A DNA stretch of 64,000 nucleotides from Sabulicella glaciei (GTDB lineage: Bacteria > Pseudomonadota > Alphaproteobacteria > Acetobacterales > Acetobacteraceae). The notes below the pieces were generated by a model. It worked only from the letters and a program-made list of their open reading frames with translations. It made no database searches and had not been told where the DNA came from. Shown in pieces: positions 18,133 through 27,044 of the stretch (positions within the stretch are counted from its first letter, which is position 1; each line of letters starts with the position of its first letter). A program made the position numbers and the translations under genes. The stretch is from NCBI RefSeq assembly GCF_026183895.1, contig NZ_JAPFQI010000003.1, positions 62,001 to 126,000 on the forward strand. Direction: 5' to 3'.

Positions 18133-19866
18133 ATGACCCGCAAGTCCCCCGCCGAGCTGCGCTCCGCCCGCTGGTTCGGCCCGGCCGATCTCCGCTCCTT
18201 CGGCCACCGCTCCCGCGCCATGCAAATGGGCTACGCGCCGGAGGAGTGGCAGGGCCGCCCCGTCATCGCGATCCTGAACACTTGGTCCGACCTCCAGCCC
18301 TGCCATTCCCACTTCAAGACGCGGGTGGAGGACGTGAAGCGCGGCATCCTGATGGCGGGAGGCTTCCCGGTGGAGCTGCCGGCCCTGTCCGTGTCCGAAA
18401 GCTTCGTGAAGCCGACCACCATGCTCTACCGCAACATGCTGGCCATGGAGACGGAGGAGCTGCTGCGCTCCCACCCCGTGGACGGGGCGGTGCTGATGGG
18501 CGGCTGCGACAAGACCACGCCCGGGCTACTGCTGGGCGCCACCTCCATGGACATCCCGGCCATCTATGTCCCGGCCGGGCCGATGCTGCGCGGCAATTTC
18601 GGGGGCAAGACGCTCGGCTCCGGCAGCGATGCCTGGAAGTACTGGGACGAGCTGCGCGCCGGCACCATCACCCAGGAGGACTGGCTGGGGGTGGAGGCGG
18701 GCATCGCCCGCTCCCCCGGCACCTGCATGACCATGGGCACGGCCAGCACCATGACCGCCATCGCCGAGGCGGTGGGCTGGGTGCTGCCGGGCGGTTCCTC
18801 CATCCCCGCCCCCGATGCCGGCCACATCCGCATGTGCTCGGAAAGCGGCCGCCGCGCGGTGGAGATGGTGTGGGAGGATCTGCGCCCCTCCCGCTTCCAG
18901 ACCCGCGCCGCCTTCCTGAACGCCATCGTTGTCGCCATGGCCATGGGCTGCTCCACCAACGCCATCATCCACCTGATCGCCATGGCCCGCCGCGCGGGGC
19001 AGGAGATCGGGCTGGACGATTTCGAGGCGGCGAGCCGCCGTGTGCCGGTGATCGGCAATGTCCGCCCGTCCGGCACCGCCTACCTGATGGAGGATTTCTT
19101 CTACGCCGGCGGCATCCGCGCCCTGATGGACCGCATCAAGGAGCACCTGGACCTGTCCTGCGTCACGGTGAACGGCCGCACCCTGGGCGAGAACATCGCC
19201 GGCGCGCGCTGCTTCAACGACGACGTGATCCGCACGGTGGACAACCCGATCTACGGCGAGGGCTCGCTGGCGGTGCTGAAGGGCAACCTCGCCCCCGATG
19301 GCTGCGTGATCAAGCCGGCCGCCATGGACCAGCGCTTCTTGAAGCATCGCGGCCCGGCGGTGGTGTTCGACGACTACCCCTCCATGAAGAAGGCGGTGGA
19401 GGACGAATCCTGGGACATCACCCCGGACCACGTCATGGTGCTGCGCAACGCCGGCCCCCTGGGCGGGCCGGGCATGCCGGAATGGGGGATGCTGCCCATG
19501 CCGCGCGCCCTGCTGAAGCAGGGGCACCGCGACATGCTGCGGATCAGCGACGCGCGCATGTCCGGAACTTCATACGGCGCCTGCGTGCTGCACGTGGCGC
19601 CGGAAAGCTTCGTCGGCGGGCCGCTGGCCCTGCTGCGCGACGGCGACATCGTCTCCCTCGACGTCGGTGCGCGCCGCATCGACATCGAGGTGAGCGCGGA
19701 GGAGCTGGCGGCGCGCCGCGCCGCCTGGACCCCGCCCGAACGGCGCTACGAGCGCGGCTATGGCTACATGTTCAGCCGCCACATCCAGCAGGCCAACCTG
19801 GGCTGCGACTTCGACTTCCTCCGCAGCGACTTCGGCGCCCCGGTCGCCGAACCCGCCATCTATTGA
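18133..19866 (+). CDS. IlvD/Edd-family sugar-acid dehydratase (L-arabinonate dehydratase-like)
   Basis: A 577-residue Fe-S dehydratase expected to turn an aldonic acid into its 2-keto-3-deoxy acid. The cluster cysteines are Cys57 (LQPCHSH), Cys125 (GGCDKTTPG) and Cys198 (GTCMTMGTAS). Their spacing is that of the [2Fe-2S] pentonate/hexonate dehydratases. The motif PVIAILNTWSDLQPCH separates this group from IlvD. GAGG lies about 8 bases before the ATG at 18133. An open frame runs further upstream through the previous gene and is not used. The exact substrate (arabinonate, galactonate, fuconate and so on) cannot be fixed from sequence alone. Confidence 0.9.
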   Translation: MTRKSPAELRSARWFGPADLRSFGHRSRAMQMGYAPEEWQGRPVIAILNTWSDLQPCHSHFKTRVEDVKRGILMAGGFPVELPALSVSESFVKPTTMLYRNMLAMETEELLRSHPVDGAVLMGGCDKTTPGLLLGATSMDIPAIYVPAGPMLRGNFGGKTLGSGSDAWKYWDELRAGTITQEDWLGVEAGIARSPGTCMTMGTASTMTAIAEAVGWVLPGGSSIPAPDAGHIRMCSESGRRAVEMVWEDLRPSRFQTRAAFLNAIVVAMAMGCSTNAIIHLIAMARRAGQEIGLDDFEAASRRVPVIGNVRPSGTAYLMEDFFYAGGIRALMDRIKEHLDLSCVTVNGRTLGENIAGARCFNDDVIRTVDNPIYGEGSLAVLKGNLAPDGCVIKPAAMDQRFLKHRGPAVVFDDYPSMKKAVEDESWDITPDHVMVLRNAGPLGGPGMPEWGMLPMPRALLKQGHRDMLRISDARMSGTSYGACVLHVAPESFVGGPLALLRDGDIVSLDVGARRIDIEVSAEELAARRAAWTPPERRYERGYGYMFSRHIQQANLGCDFDFLRSDFGAPVAEPAIY

Positions 19867-19876
19867 GGGACGCGCC

Positions 19877-20596
19877 ATGGCCCTTTCCGACGAGACCCGC
19901 GCGAAGCTACGGCGCGTCAGCACCGCCACCCTGGCGACCGCGCTGTTCAAGCGCGGCTTCCGTCAGCAGATGATCCAGGACGTGCGCCCCCTGCACCCGC
20001 CGGGGGAGGAATCCATGGTCGGCGAGGCTTTCACCCTGCGCTACATCCCGGCGCGCGAGGACCTCAACACGCTGGAGGTGTTCAAGGATCCCGAGCACCC
20101 GCAGCGCAAGGCGGTCGAGACCTGCCCGCCCGGCCATGTGCTGGTGATGGACAGCCGCAAGGATGCGCGCGCCGCGTCGGCCGGCGGCATCCTGGTCTCG
20201 CGGCTCCTGGCGCGCGGCGTGGCGGGCGTCGTCACCGATGGCGGCTTCCGCGACAGCGTGGAGATCGGGGCGCTGGGCATCCCGACCTATCACCACCGCC
20301 CCTCCGCGCCCACCAACCTGACGCTGAACCACGCCATCGCCCTGAACGAGCCCATCGCCTGCGGAGACGCGCCGGTCTTTCCCGGCGACGTGCTGGTGGG
20401 CGACGGGGACGGGGTGATCGTCATCCCCGCCCATCTCGCCGAGGTGATCGCGGCCGAGGCGACGGAGATGACGGCCTATGAGGATTTCGTCACCGAGCGC
20501 GTCCGGGACGGGCACAGCATCCGCGGCCTCTACCCGGCGACCGATGCGCGCAACCTGGAGCTCTTCGACGCATGGCGGAAGGAGCGGGGCCGCTAG
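19877..20596 (+). CDS. RraA-like / HMG-type class II aldolase
   Basis: A 239-residue RraA-like protein. The family core GGILVSRLLARGVAGVVTDG is followed by GGFRDS, whose Arg-Asp pair binds substrate and metal in 4-hydroxy-4-methyl-2-oxoglutarate/oxaloacetate aldolases. VFPGDVLVGDGDGVIVIP is also diagnostic. Regulators of RNase E share the fold, but the operon position after a dehydratase points to a pyruvate aldolase acting on the 2-keto-3-deoxy acid. It starts 10 bases after the dehydratase stop. The role is inference from context. Confidence 0.85.
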   Translation: MALSDETRAKLRRVSTATLATALFKRGFRQQMIQDVRPLHPPGEESMVGEAFTLRYIPAREDLNTLEVFKDPEHPQRKAVETCPPGHVLVMDSRKDARAASAGGILVSRLLARGVAGVVTDGGFRDSVEIGALGIPTYHHRPSAPTNLTLNHAIALNEPIACGDAPVFPGDVLVGDGDGVIVIPAHLAEVIAAEATEMTAYEDFVTERVRDGHSIRGLYPATDARNLELFDAWRKERGR

Positions 20597-21580
20597 ATGC
20601 CCGGCGGGCGCTGGAGCGAGGTCGTCCGCTATCCCGACCCGGCGATCGAGATCGTCCATCCCTCCTTCGCGCGCTACCGGCTGAACGCCGCGCACGTGGA
20701 GGTGCTGGCCACCGGCTTCCGCTGGGCCGAGGGGCCGGTCTGGTTCGGGGATCAGCGCTGCCTGTTCTTCTCCGATATCCCCAACAACGCCATCCTGCGC
20801 TGGAGCGAGGAGACGGGGCAGGTCTCGGAGTTCCGCAAGCCCTCGGGCCATGCCAATGGCAACACGCGGGACCACCAGGGCCGCCTCGTTTCCTGCGAGC
20901 ACGGGAGCCGCAGCGTCACCCGCACCGAGCATGACGGGCGCATCACCACCCTGGCGAGCCATTTCGAGGGGAAGCGGCTGAACTCCCCCAACGACGTGAT
21001 CGTGAAGTCCGACGACAGCGTCTGGTTCACCGATCCGCCCTTCGGCATCCTCGGCTTCTATGAGGGCGAGCGCGCCGAGCCGGACCTGCCCACCGACGTC
21101 TACCGGATCGATGGCGCGACGGGCGCGGTGACGCGGGTGGCGAGCGGGATCCAGCGTCCCAACGGCCTCGCCTTCTCGCCCGACGAGCGCATCCTCTATG
21201 TCGTCGAGTCCGGGTCGGAGCCGCGGACCATCCGCGCCTTCGGCGTGTCCGCGGATGGGCGCGGGCTGGACGAAGGTCGCGTTTTCTACCGCTGCGCGCC
21301 GGGCGAAACGCCGGACGGGTTCCGCGTGGACGTGGGTGGCAACCTCTGGTGCGGCTGGGGCACGGGGGAGACGCATGACGGCGTTTGCGTCTTCAACCCG
21401 GAAGGGGAGGTGATCGGCCGCATCCACCTTCCGATCCGCTGCGCCAACCTCGCCTTCGGGGGTCGCCACCGCAACCGCCTCTTCATGACCTGCGGGACCA
21501 TGCTGATGTCCCTCTACACGGGGGCGCAGGGCGCGACCTGGCCGGACGCGCCGGTCACCAGAGGCGAAACGCGTCCGTGA
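20597..21580 (+). CDS. SMP-30/gluconolactonase-family sugar lactonase
   Basis: A 327-residue beta-propeller lactonase. The ATG directly follows the previous stop codon. Metal-ligand motifs of the family are present: Glu in WAEGPVWF, Asn in SPNDVIVK, and the Asn/Asp pair in PNGLAFSPDERILYVVE. It should open a sugar lactone to the aldonic acid used by the dehydratase two genes upstream. Its 3' end overlaps the convergent yraN gene by 26 bases. Confidence 0.92.
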   Translation: MPGGRWSEVVRYPDPAIEIVHPSFARYRLNAAHVEVLATGFRWAEGPVWFGDQRCLFFSDIPNNAILRWSEETGQVSEFRKPSGHANGNTRDHQGRLVSCEHGSRSVTRTEHDGRITTLASHFEGKRLNSPNDVIVKSDDSVWFTDPPFGILGFYEGERAEPDLPTDVYRIDGATGAVTRVASGIQRPNGLAFSPDERILYVVESGSEPRTIRAFGVSADGRGLDEGRVFYRCAPGETPDGFRVDVGGNLWCGWGTGETHDGVCVFNPEGEVIGRIHLPIRCANLAFGGRHRNRLFMTCGTMLMSLYTGAQGATWPDAPVTRGETRP

Positions 21581-21929
21581 TCCGGCGGGCGGAGCCATCC
21601 GCCGCGACCAGGATGACGTCGAAGCGCACGCCCCCCGCGCCATGGCCCGGGTGATGCGCCATCCACGCCTCGGCGGCCGCCAGGAGGCGCGATTGCTGGC
21701 GTGCGGTCACGGCGAGGGCTGCCTCCCGCCAGGAAGGGCGGGCCTTCACATCGATGAAGGCGAGCAGCCCGTCGCGCTGGGCGATGAGATCCAGTTCGCC
21801 AGCCGGGGTGCGGACGCGGCGGGCCAGGACCGTCCAGCCCTCGCGCAGAAGCGCGGCTTCCGCCACCGCCTCGGCATCCAGCCCGAGGCGGTGGGCGGCC
21901 TGGCCGCGCTGCGCGCGATCAGGCGGCAA
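21555..21929 (-). CDS. YraN/UPF0102 nuclease-fold protein
   Basis: A 124-residue member of the YraN family, a restriction-endonuclease-like fold of unproven function. Visible elements are GLDAEAVAEAALLREGW, the catalytic-type TPAGELDLIAQRD (Glu-x-Asp) and FIDVKARPS (Asp-x-Lys). I take TTG at 21929 as the start, overlapping the end of the threonine aldolase gene by 11 bases. YraN is usually found beside rsmI and lpoA, so its position behind a threonine aldolase is less typical. Confidence 0.88.
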   Translation of the reverse strand: MPPDRAQRGQAAHRLGLDAEAVAEAALLREGWTVLARRVRTPAGELDLIAQRDGLLAFIDVKARPSWREAALAVTARQQSRLLAAAEAWMAHHPGHGAGGVRFDVILVAADGSARRITDAFRLW

Positions 21930-23004
21930 GGGCCTCGCGGATGGCGCTCACCGCCTCGGGGATCATGGCGGGCGTGACATCCAGATGAGTGCAGGCGCGC
22001 ACGCGGCCGCCCAGGCCGCTGACCATGATGCCCTTCTCCATCAAGCGCTTCTGCAGCGTCTCGACGGAAACGCCCGTGCCCTTGATGTCGAAGAAGACGA
22101 GGTTGGTGTCCGGCTCCTCCACCACCACGCCCTCGATCTGGCCCAGGCCGCGCGCCAGGTCGCGGGCATTGGCGTGGTCCTCGGCCAGCCGGTCCACGTG
22201 GTGGTCCAGGGCATGGATGCAGGCGGCGGCGCAGATGCCGCCCTGCCGCATGGAGCCGCCCAGGCGCTGCTTCCAGCGCCAGGCCGCGTCGATGAACTCC
22301 CGCGAGCCGCACAGCACAGCACCCAACGGCGCCCCCAGCCCCTTGGTGAAGTCCAGCCAGACCGAGTCGAAGCCGGCCACCATCTCGGCGGGCGCGATGC
22401 CCGCGGCGACGGTGGCGTTCAAGAGCCGCGCCCCGTCCATGTGGGTGGCCCAGCCCTGCTCGCGCGCGATGCCGGTCAATTCGTTGAGGGTCGCCAGCGG
22501 CCAGACCGCGCCGCCGCCGATATTGGCGGTCTGCTCGATCTCCAGCAGGCGCTGCGGCGGGGCGTAGCGGGTGCGGGGCCGGATGGCGGCGCGCAAATCG
22601 TCGGCCGTGAACATGCCGCGCGCGCCCTTCAGCCCCATGATCTGCACGCCGGTCAGCGCCGCATGGGTGCCACCCTCGCTGTGCAGGATGTGCGAAGTCT
22701 CGTGCGCGATGACCTCGTCGCCCTTCTGGCAGTGGGTCAGGATGGCGACGACGTTGCACATGGTGCCGGAGGGCAGGAACATCGCCGCCTCCTTGCCCAT
22801 CAGCGCCGCCATGCGGTCGCACAGTTCCCAAACGGTCGGGTCGTCGCCGTGCTGCTCGTCGCCCACTTCGGCGCGCATCATCGCCTCCTTCATCGCGGGC
22901 GTCGGGCGCGTCTGCGTGTCGGAGTAGAGGTTGATGCGGACCGGCGGCGCGTTGCGCGGCGGGCGGACGGGCGTCCAGGACGCGGCGGAGGGGGCGTGAA
23001 CCAT
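21919..23004 (-). CDS. ltaE: L-threonine aldolase (low-specificity type)
   Basis: A 361-residue fold-type I PLP enzyme that splits threonine or allo-threonine into glycine and acetaldehyde. The N-terminal YSDTQTRPTPAMKEAM, GDEQHGDDPTV, SHILHSEGG and the PLP-Lys region DFTKGLGAPLGA fit the beta-eliminating-lyase/threonine aldolase family. About 20 residues precede the first conserved block, so the true start could be slightly downstream, but no better start codon is evident. It lies 10 bases after the SDR gene. Confidence 0.87.
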   Translation of the reverse strand: MVHAPSAASWTPVRPPRNAPPVRINLYSDTQTRPTPAMKEAMMRAEVGDEQHGDDPTVWELCDRMAALMGKEAAMFLPSGTMCNVVAILTHCQKGDEVIAHETSHILHSEGGTHAALTGVQIMGLKGARGMFTADDLRAAIRPRTRYAPPQRLLEIEQTANIGGGAVWPLATLNELTGIAREQGWATHMDGARLLNATVAAGIAPAEMVAGFDSVWLDFTKGLGAPLGAVLCGSREFIDAAWRWKQRLGGSMRQGGICAAACIHALDHHVDRLAEDHANARDLARGLGQIEGVVVEEPDTNLVFFDIKGTGVSVETLQKRLMEKGIMVSGLGGRVRACTHLDVTPAMIPEAVSAIREALAA

Positions 23005-23014
23005 GGCCGCGCTT

Positions 23015-23767
23015 CTACAGCTTCCGCGCCTGCTGGGCGAGGTAGCCGCGATTGCGCGTCGGCGTCACCAGTACCTCGTTCACGCAGACATGCGGCGGGC
23101 GCGTCACGAGGAACAGGATCAGCTCCGCACAATCCTCGGGCTGGAGCATCTCGCTCAGCTCCCCCTCGCTCAGCTTGTTGGGGCGCTTGTCCAGGATGGG
23201 GGTGCGGACCTCGCCGGGACAGAGCGCGGTGGAGCGGATGCCGTTGCCGCATTCCTCCATGTTGATGGAATGGCTCATCGCCACCACCGCGTGCTTGGAG
23301 GCGGCGTAGCCCGGCCCGGCCATCGGCGAGACGAATCGCCCGGCCATGGAGGCGGTGTGGATCATCACCCCGTCCTTCTGCTTGCGCATCAGCGGCAAGG
23401 CGGCGATGGCGCCGTTGAAGGCGCTCATGACGTTGCCGTCCACCAGCTCCCGGATCCCCTCGGGGGAAAGCTTGGCCCAGGACCGATCGTTGATGTTCAG
23501 CCCGGCATTGTTCACCAGGATGTCGAGCCGGCCGAACTCCTTCTCAATGAAGGACGCGACCGCCTGCACAGAACTCGCGTCGGACAGGTCGGCCGGCTGC
23601 ACGTGCGCCGCCTTCCCGATCCGTGCAGCCACCGCCTCCAGCTTCGCGCGGGTGCGGCCGGTCAGCACCACCGTGCAGCCTTCCGCGGCCAGGGCGACCG
23701 CCGCCGCCTCGCCGATGCCGCTGCCCGCGCCCGTCACCCAGGCCAGCTTTCCGTCCAGCTTCGCCAT
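23015..23767 (-). CDS. Short-chain dehydrogenase/reductase
   Basis: A 250-residue classical SDR. It has the cofactor motif TGAGSGIG (residues 12-19), an Arg at TGRTR that suggests NADP preference, NNAG, the catalytic Ser in HTASMAG, and YAASK. It is probably co-transcribed with the threonine aldolase downstream. SDRs paired with threonine aldolases can be 3-hydroxyacid dehydrogenases such as YdfG, but the substrate here is not determined. Confidence 0.9.
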   Translation of the reverse strand: MAKLDGKLAWVTGAGSGIGEAAAVALAAEGCTVVLTGRTRAKLEAVAARIGKAAHVQPADLSDASSVQAVASFIEKEFGRLDILVNNAGLNINDRSWAKLSPEGIRELVDGNVMSAFNGAIAALPLMRKQKDGVMIHTASMAGRFVSPMAGPGYAASKHAVVAMSHSINMEECGNGIRSTALCPGEVRTPILDKRPNKLSEGELSEMLQPEDCAELILFLVTRPPHVCVNEVLVTPTRNRGYLAQQARKL

Positions 23768-23850
23768 GAACCTCTCCTCGCCTCTCTTTGCGCCGAGCCT
23801 ATCCCATGCTTGGCTTCCGGCAACCGGCAGAGAAGGCGGGAGGAGACGGA

Positions 23851-24903
23851 ATGGCCAAGTTCACCATCGTGACCCCGAAGGGCGCGAGCTTCACCACCGC
23901 GGGCGGCGGCTACGACTACGAGATGGAGGCGCTGAAGGCGCTGACCGACGTGCAGGCCGAGATCGTCGAGGGTCCGACCGACACGGCGGGCTTCATCGCG
24001 ATGGCGAAGGACGCGGACGCCATCTACGCCAAGGGCATCCCCATCACGGCCGAGATCATCAAGAACCTCGGCAACTGCAAGGTCATCTCGCTCGGATCGG
24101 TCGGCGTGGACAGCGTGGATGTGAAGGCGGCGACGGAAGCCGGCATCCCGGTCACCAACATCCCCGACACCTTCATCGAGGAGGTGGCGGACCATGCCCT
24201 CACCCTCCTCCTTTCCACCTTCCGCCGCGTGATCGAGCAGGACAAGATGGTGCGCGAGGGGCGTTGGAGCGAGGGACGCCCGGCGCTGCTGCAGATCCCC
24301 CGGCTCTGGGGCCAGACGCTCGGCCTCATTTCCTTCGGGCGCGTGGCCCGCGCCGTGACGCGCCGCGCCAAGGGCTTCGGCCTCAACATCATCGCCTACG
24401 ACCCCTTCGTCGAGGAAAGCGTGATGTACGAGATGGGCGTCACCCCGGTGACGCTGGAGGACCTTCTGTCCCGCTCCGACTTCGTGTCCATGCACGCTCC
24501 GGCGCGCCCCGAATGCACCCACATGCTGCGGGCCGAGCACTTCAAGGCGATGAAGCGCAGCGCGATCTTCCTCAACACCGGGCGCGGCCCGACCGTGGAC
24601 GAGTCGGGGCTGATCGAGGCGCTGCAGCAGGGCTGGATCGCCTATGCCGGTCTGGACGTGCTGGAGGTGGAGCCGCCTTCGCACAACAACCCCATCCTCA
24701 AGATGGACAACGTCATCCTCTCCGCCCACACCGCCTCCGCCTCGGCGCGGTTCGACGAGGCGCGCAAGCGCCGCGTGGGCGCGGAGCTGGCACTGGTGGC
24801 GCAGGGCAGGTGGCCGATGTCCTGCGTGAATCCCGCCGTGCTGCAGTCCACCAAGCTGCGCCGCTGGCAGCCCGTGGCGATCGGGCGCGGCCCGAATAGC
24901 TGA
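23851..24903 (+). CDS. D-isomer-specific 2-hydroxyacid dehydrogenase (CtBP/PGDH-like)
   Basis: A 350-residue NAD-dependent dehydrogenase. The Rossmann motif GLISFGRVARAV is followed by Asp in IAYDPF (NAD preference). The catalytic triad is Arg in NTGRGPT, Glu in VLEVEPP and His in LSAHTAS. GGGAGGAG ends about 8 bases before the ATG at 23851. It is divergent from the SDR gene with 83 bases between them. Members act on phosphoglycerate, hydroxypyruvate or related acids. No ACT domain is present, so serine feedback control is unlikely. Confidence 0.88.
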   Translation: MAKFTIVTPKGASFTTAGGGYDYEMEALKALTDVQAEIVEGPTDTAGFIAMAKDADAIYAKGIPITAEIIKNLGNCKVISLGSVGVDSVDVKAATEAGIPVTNIPDTFIEEVADHALTLLLSTFRRVIEQDKMVREGRWSEGRPALLQIPRLWGQTLGLISFGRVARAVTRRAKGFGLNIIAYDPFVEESVMYEMGVTPVTLEDLLSRSDFVSMHAPARPECTHMLRAEHFKAMKRSAIFLNTGRGPTVDESGLIEALQQGWIAYAGLDVLEVEPPSHNNPILKMDNVILSAHTASASARFDEARKRRVGAELALVAQGRWPMSCVNPAVLQSTKLRRWQPVAIGRGPNS

Positions 24904-24972
24904 CGCGCCCGGTCGGCCCTTCTCGGCGGAACCGGCTTCCGCCATGAAGGGAAAAACCATCCGGGGGCATCC

Positions 24973-26583
24973 ATGCTGCTCTTCCATCCGGCGCGCGCCC
25001 CCGAATGGGGCGTGCCCGACCCTGGCCCTGGCCGCTCCGTCCATTTCCCGGGCGGTGCCGCCAAGGGGGTCGAGCCGATGGGCGGCCGGCTGAGCGAGCC
25101 CGATGCGGAAGGATGGGCGCGCTTCCATCCCGATCCTGCTGCGCCCATCCATGGCCTCGCCCTCATGGTCCCGTTCCTGGCCGGGCGCGGGCAATCCCTT
25201 TCCGTGGAGTTGCGCCCGGCCCCGGGCTCACGGCTGCGCATCGATTTCAGCGGCGACGTGACGCGGATGCGCAAGGCCTATGTGCATCTCGATGCGGAAG
25301 GCCGCGTCGAGCAGATCGGCGAGGAATTGCTGAGCTGCGAGACGACCCCCCTGCCCGGCGACGGCTGGCGGCTGGAGGCGCGGCTGCTGCCGATCCGCAG
25401 CCGCATGGCCTGGATCGGCCTCCATCCGGAGAATGCCGGCGAGCAGCCGCTGGCTTGGCGCGAGGCGCGTTTCGAAACCTTCCTCCTCGACCAGCCCTGG
25501 GGCAGCCGCGCCGAGGCGGGGCTCGTCGAGGAGGACGGCGTGCTGCACGCCTGTCACGCCTGGAGCCTGTTCGGCGATTGCGGCCAGCTGGATTTCGAGA
25601 TCTTCCGGCCCGGGACCGCCCTGTCCGGGCTGGCGCTGGAATCCCCCCTCCCCCTTTCCCACGCCTCCTGGATCACCTCGGACCCACCCAGGGGCGAGTC
25701 GCCGTCATGGCCCGAGGGGCTGTTTCCCATCCCGGCACCCACCCGGCCGCCCTGGCCGCTGCAGTCGCCGGGGCTGATGGAGCGGCTCGGGCCGGAGGAA
25801 TCCTGGCGCGGCCACCGCATCCGCTTCCTGCTGGACCTGCCCTTCGAGATGGAGCGCACGAAGCTGGGCCCCGAGGGGTTCATGCGCACGCTGCGCCTCC
25901 ATGCCCACTTCGCCGACGGCCATCGGACGGTGATCGAGGCCAAGCCCAGCACCAAGTTCGTGGATAACTGGAGCCGCCTTTGCGACGCGCATCTGGCGCG
26001 CGCGCTGGAGGAGGGCGGCGAGGGGCAGGTCTTCCTCGAACTCGGCGCCCGCGGCCCGGCCAGCATCGAGCGGCGCAAGGAGCTGGACCCGCGCTGGCGC
26101 TACATCGCCTCCGACATCCATGATGGGCCGAACGTGGACCTCGTGGCCGACGCGCACCGGCTGTCAGAAGTACTGCCGGCCGGCTCGGTCGGGGTGTGCT
26201 GGTCCAACAGCGTCATGGAGCATCTGCTCTCGCCCGAGCGCGTGGTGCTCGAGGCCAACCGGCTGCTGCGGCCGGGCGGGCTCTTCGTCGCCGTGGTGCC
26301 CTGCTCCTGGCCGCTCCATGCCGAGCCCTGGGATTTCCAGCGCTTCACCGTCCACAAATGGCCGGCGCTGCTGAACGACCGCACGGGATTCGAGATCCTG
26401 GACCGGTTCGAGATGCTGGACTTCGCCACGGTCCCGCGCCTGCCCTACATGCCCGGGCTGGACCGCATGCCCGAGGCCCCGTCCCCTGGCATGACCGGCG
26501 TCGTGGCCCGCAAGACCGGCCCCACCCAGGTAACCTGGGAGGGCTGGCACCCCGGCCTGGCAAGCGGGCGCTACGACCCCTGA
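24973..26583 (+). CDS. Two-part protein: unknown beta-rich N-terminal region plus SAM methyltransferase domain
   Basis: A 536-residue protein. About residues 330-510 form a class I methyltransferase-like domain: VFLELGARGP in place of motif I, YIASDIHDGPNVD, then CWSNSVMEHLLSPERV and NRLLRPGGLFVAVVPC. This resembles Methyltransf_11-type glycan or lipid modifiers. The first 320 residues are rich in short hydrophobic strands and tryptophans and match no family I recognise. There is no signal peptide. Its 3' end overlaps the convergent ratA gene by 13 bases. No substrate is assigned. Confidence 0.7.
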   Translation: MLLFHPARAPEWGVPDPGPGRSVHFPGGAAKGVEPMGGRLSEPDAEGWARFHPDPAAPIHGLALMVPFLAGRGQSLSVELRPAPGSRLRIDFSGDVTRMRKAYVHLDAEGRVEQIGEELLSCETTPLPGDGWRLEARLLPIRSRMAWIGLHPENAGEQPLAWREARFETFLLDQPWGSRAEAGLVEEDGVLHACHAWSLFGDCGQLDFEIFRPGTALSGLALESPLPLSHASWITSDPPRGESPSWPEGLFPIPAPTRPPWPLQSPGLMERLGPEESWRGHRIRFLLDLPFEMERTKLGPEGFMRTLRLHAHFADGHRTVIEAKPSTKFVDNWSRLCDAHLARALEEGGEGQVFLELGARGPASIERRKELDPRWRYIASDIHDGPNVDLVADAHRLSEVLPAGSVGVCWSNSVMEHLLSPERVVLEANRLLRPGGLFVAVVPCSWPLHAEPWDFQRFTVHKWPALLNDRTGFEILDRFEMLDFATVPRLPYMPGLDRMPEAPSPGMTGVVARKTGPTQVTWEGWHPGLASGRYDP

Positions 26584-27044
26584 GCCTGGGGCTGCGCCGC
26601 GACGCGTGGCCCGTCGCGGCCATAAAGCTGCATGGCCCGCCGCTCGAAGGCACGGACCATCAGCCGCACCGCCTCGTTGAACACGGTGCCGATCACCGCC
26701 TGGAGCAGCCGGGAGCGGAACTCGAAATCCACGAAGAAATCCACCTCCGTGCCGCCGGGGACCTCCGTGAACTTCCAGGTGTTGTTGAGGTAGCGGAAGG
26801 GGCCGTTCATGTACTGCACCCGCACCGAATGCGGGCGGTCGAGCGTGACCTCCGAACGGAAGGTTTCCCGGAACAGCTTGAAGCCGATGGTGAGGTCGGC
26901 GACCAGCTTGTCCTCGGTGCGCGAGATGATGCGCGCGCCCACGCACCAGGGCAGGAATTCCGGATAGCGGCGCACATCCGCCACAAGCTCGAACATGTCC
27001 TCCGGCCTGTGGCGCAGGACCCGCTTCTCGGCGTGGGTGGGCAT
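26571..27044 (-). CDS. RatA/Coq10-family START-like protein
   Basis: A 157-residue SRPBCC (polyketide cyclase/START) protein. Diagnostic blocks are MFELVADVRRYPEFLPWC near the N-terminus, the middle TIGFKLFRETFRSEV and FEFRSRLLQAVIG near the end. The family covers E. coli RatA and the coenzyme Q-binding protein Coq10. A role in ubiquinone handling is more likely than a toxin role, given the position after lipA at the end of the pyruvate dehydrogenase run. The ATG overlaps the lipA stop (ATGA). Confidence 0.88.
   Translation of the reverse strand: MPTHAEKRVLRHRPEDMFELVADVRRYPEFLPWCVGARIISRTEDKLVADLTIGFKLFRETFRSEVTLDRPHSVRVQYMNGPFRYLNNTWKFTEVPGGTEVDFFVDFEFRSRLLQAVIGTVFNEAVRLMVRAFERRAMQLYGRDGPRVAAQPQAQGS

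Noticed and set aside
26571-27044. RatA as a toxin of a toxin-antitoxin pair
   Set aside because: No partner antitoxin gene is adjacent (its neighbour is lipA), and the Coq10-like lipid-binding role fits the family and context better.
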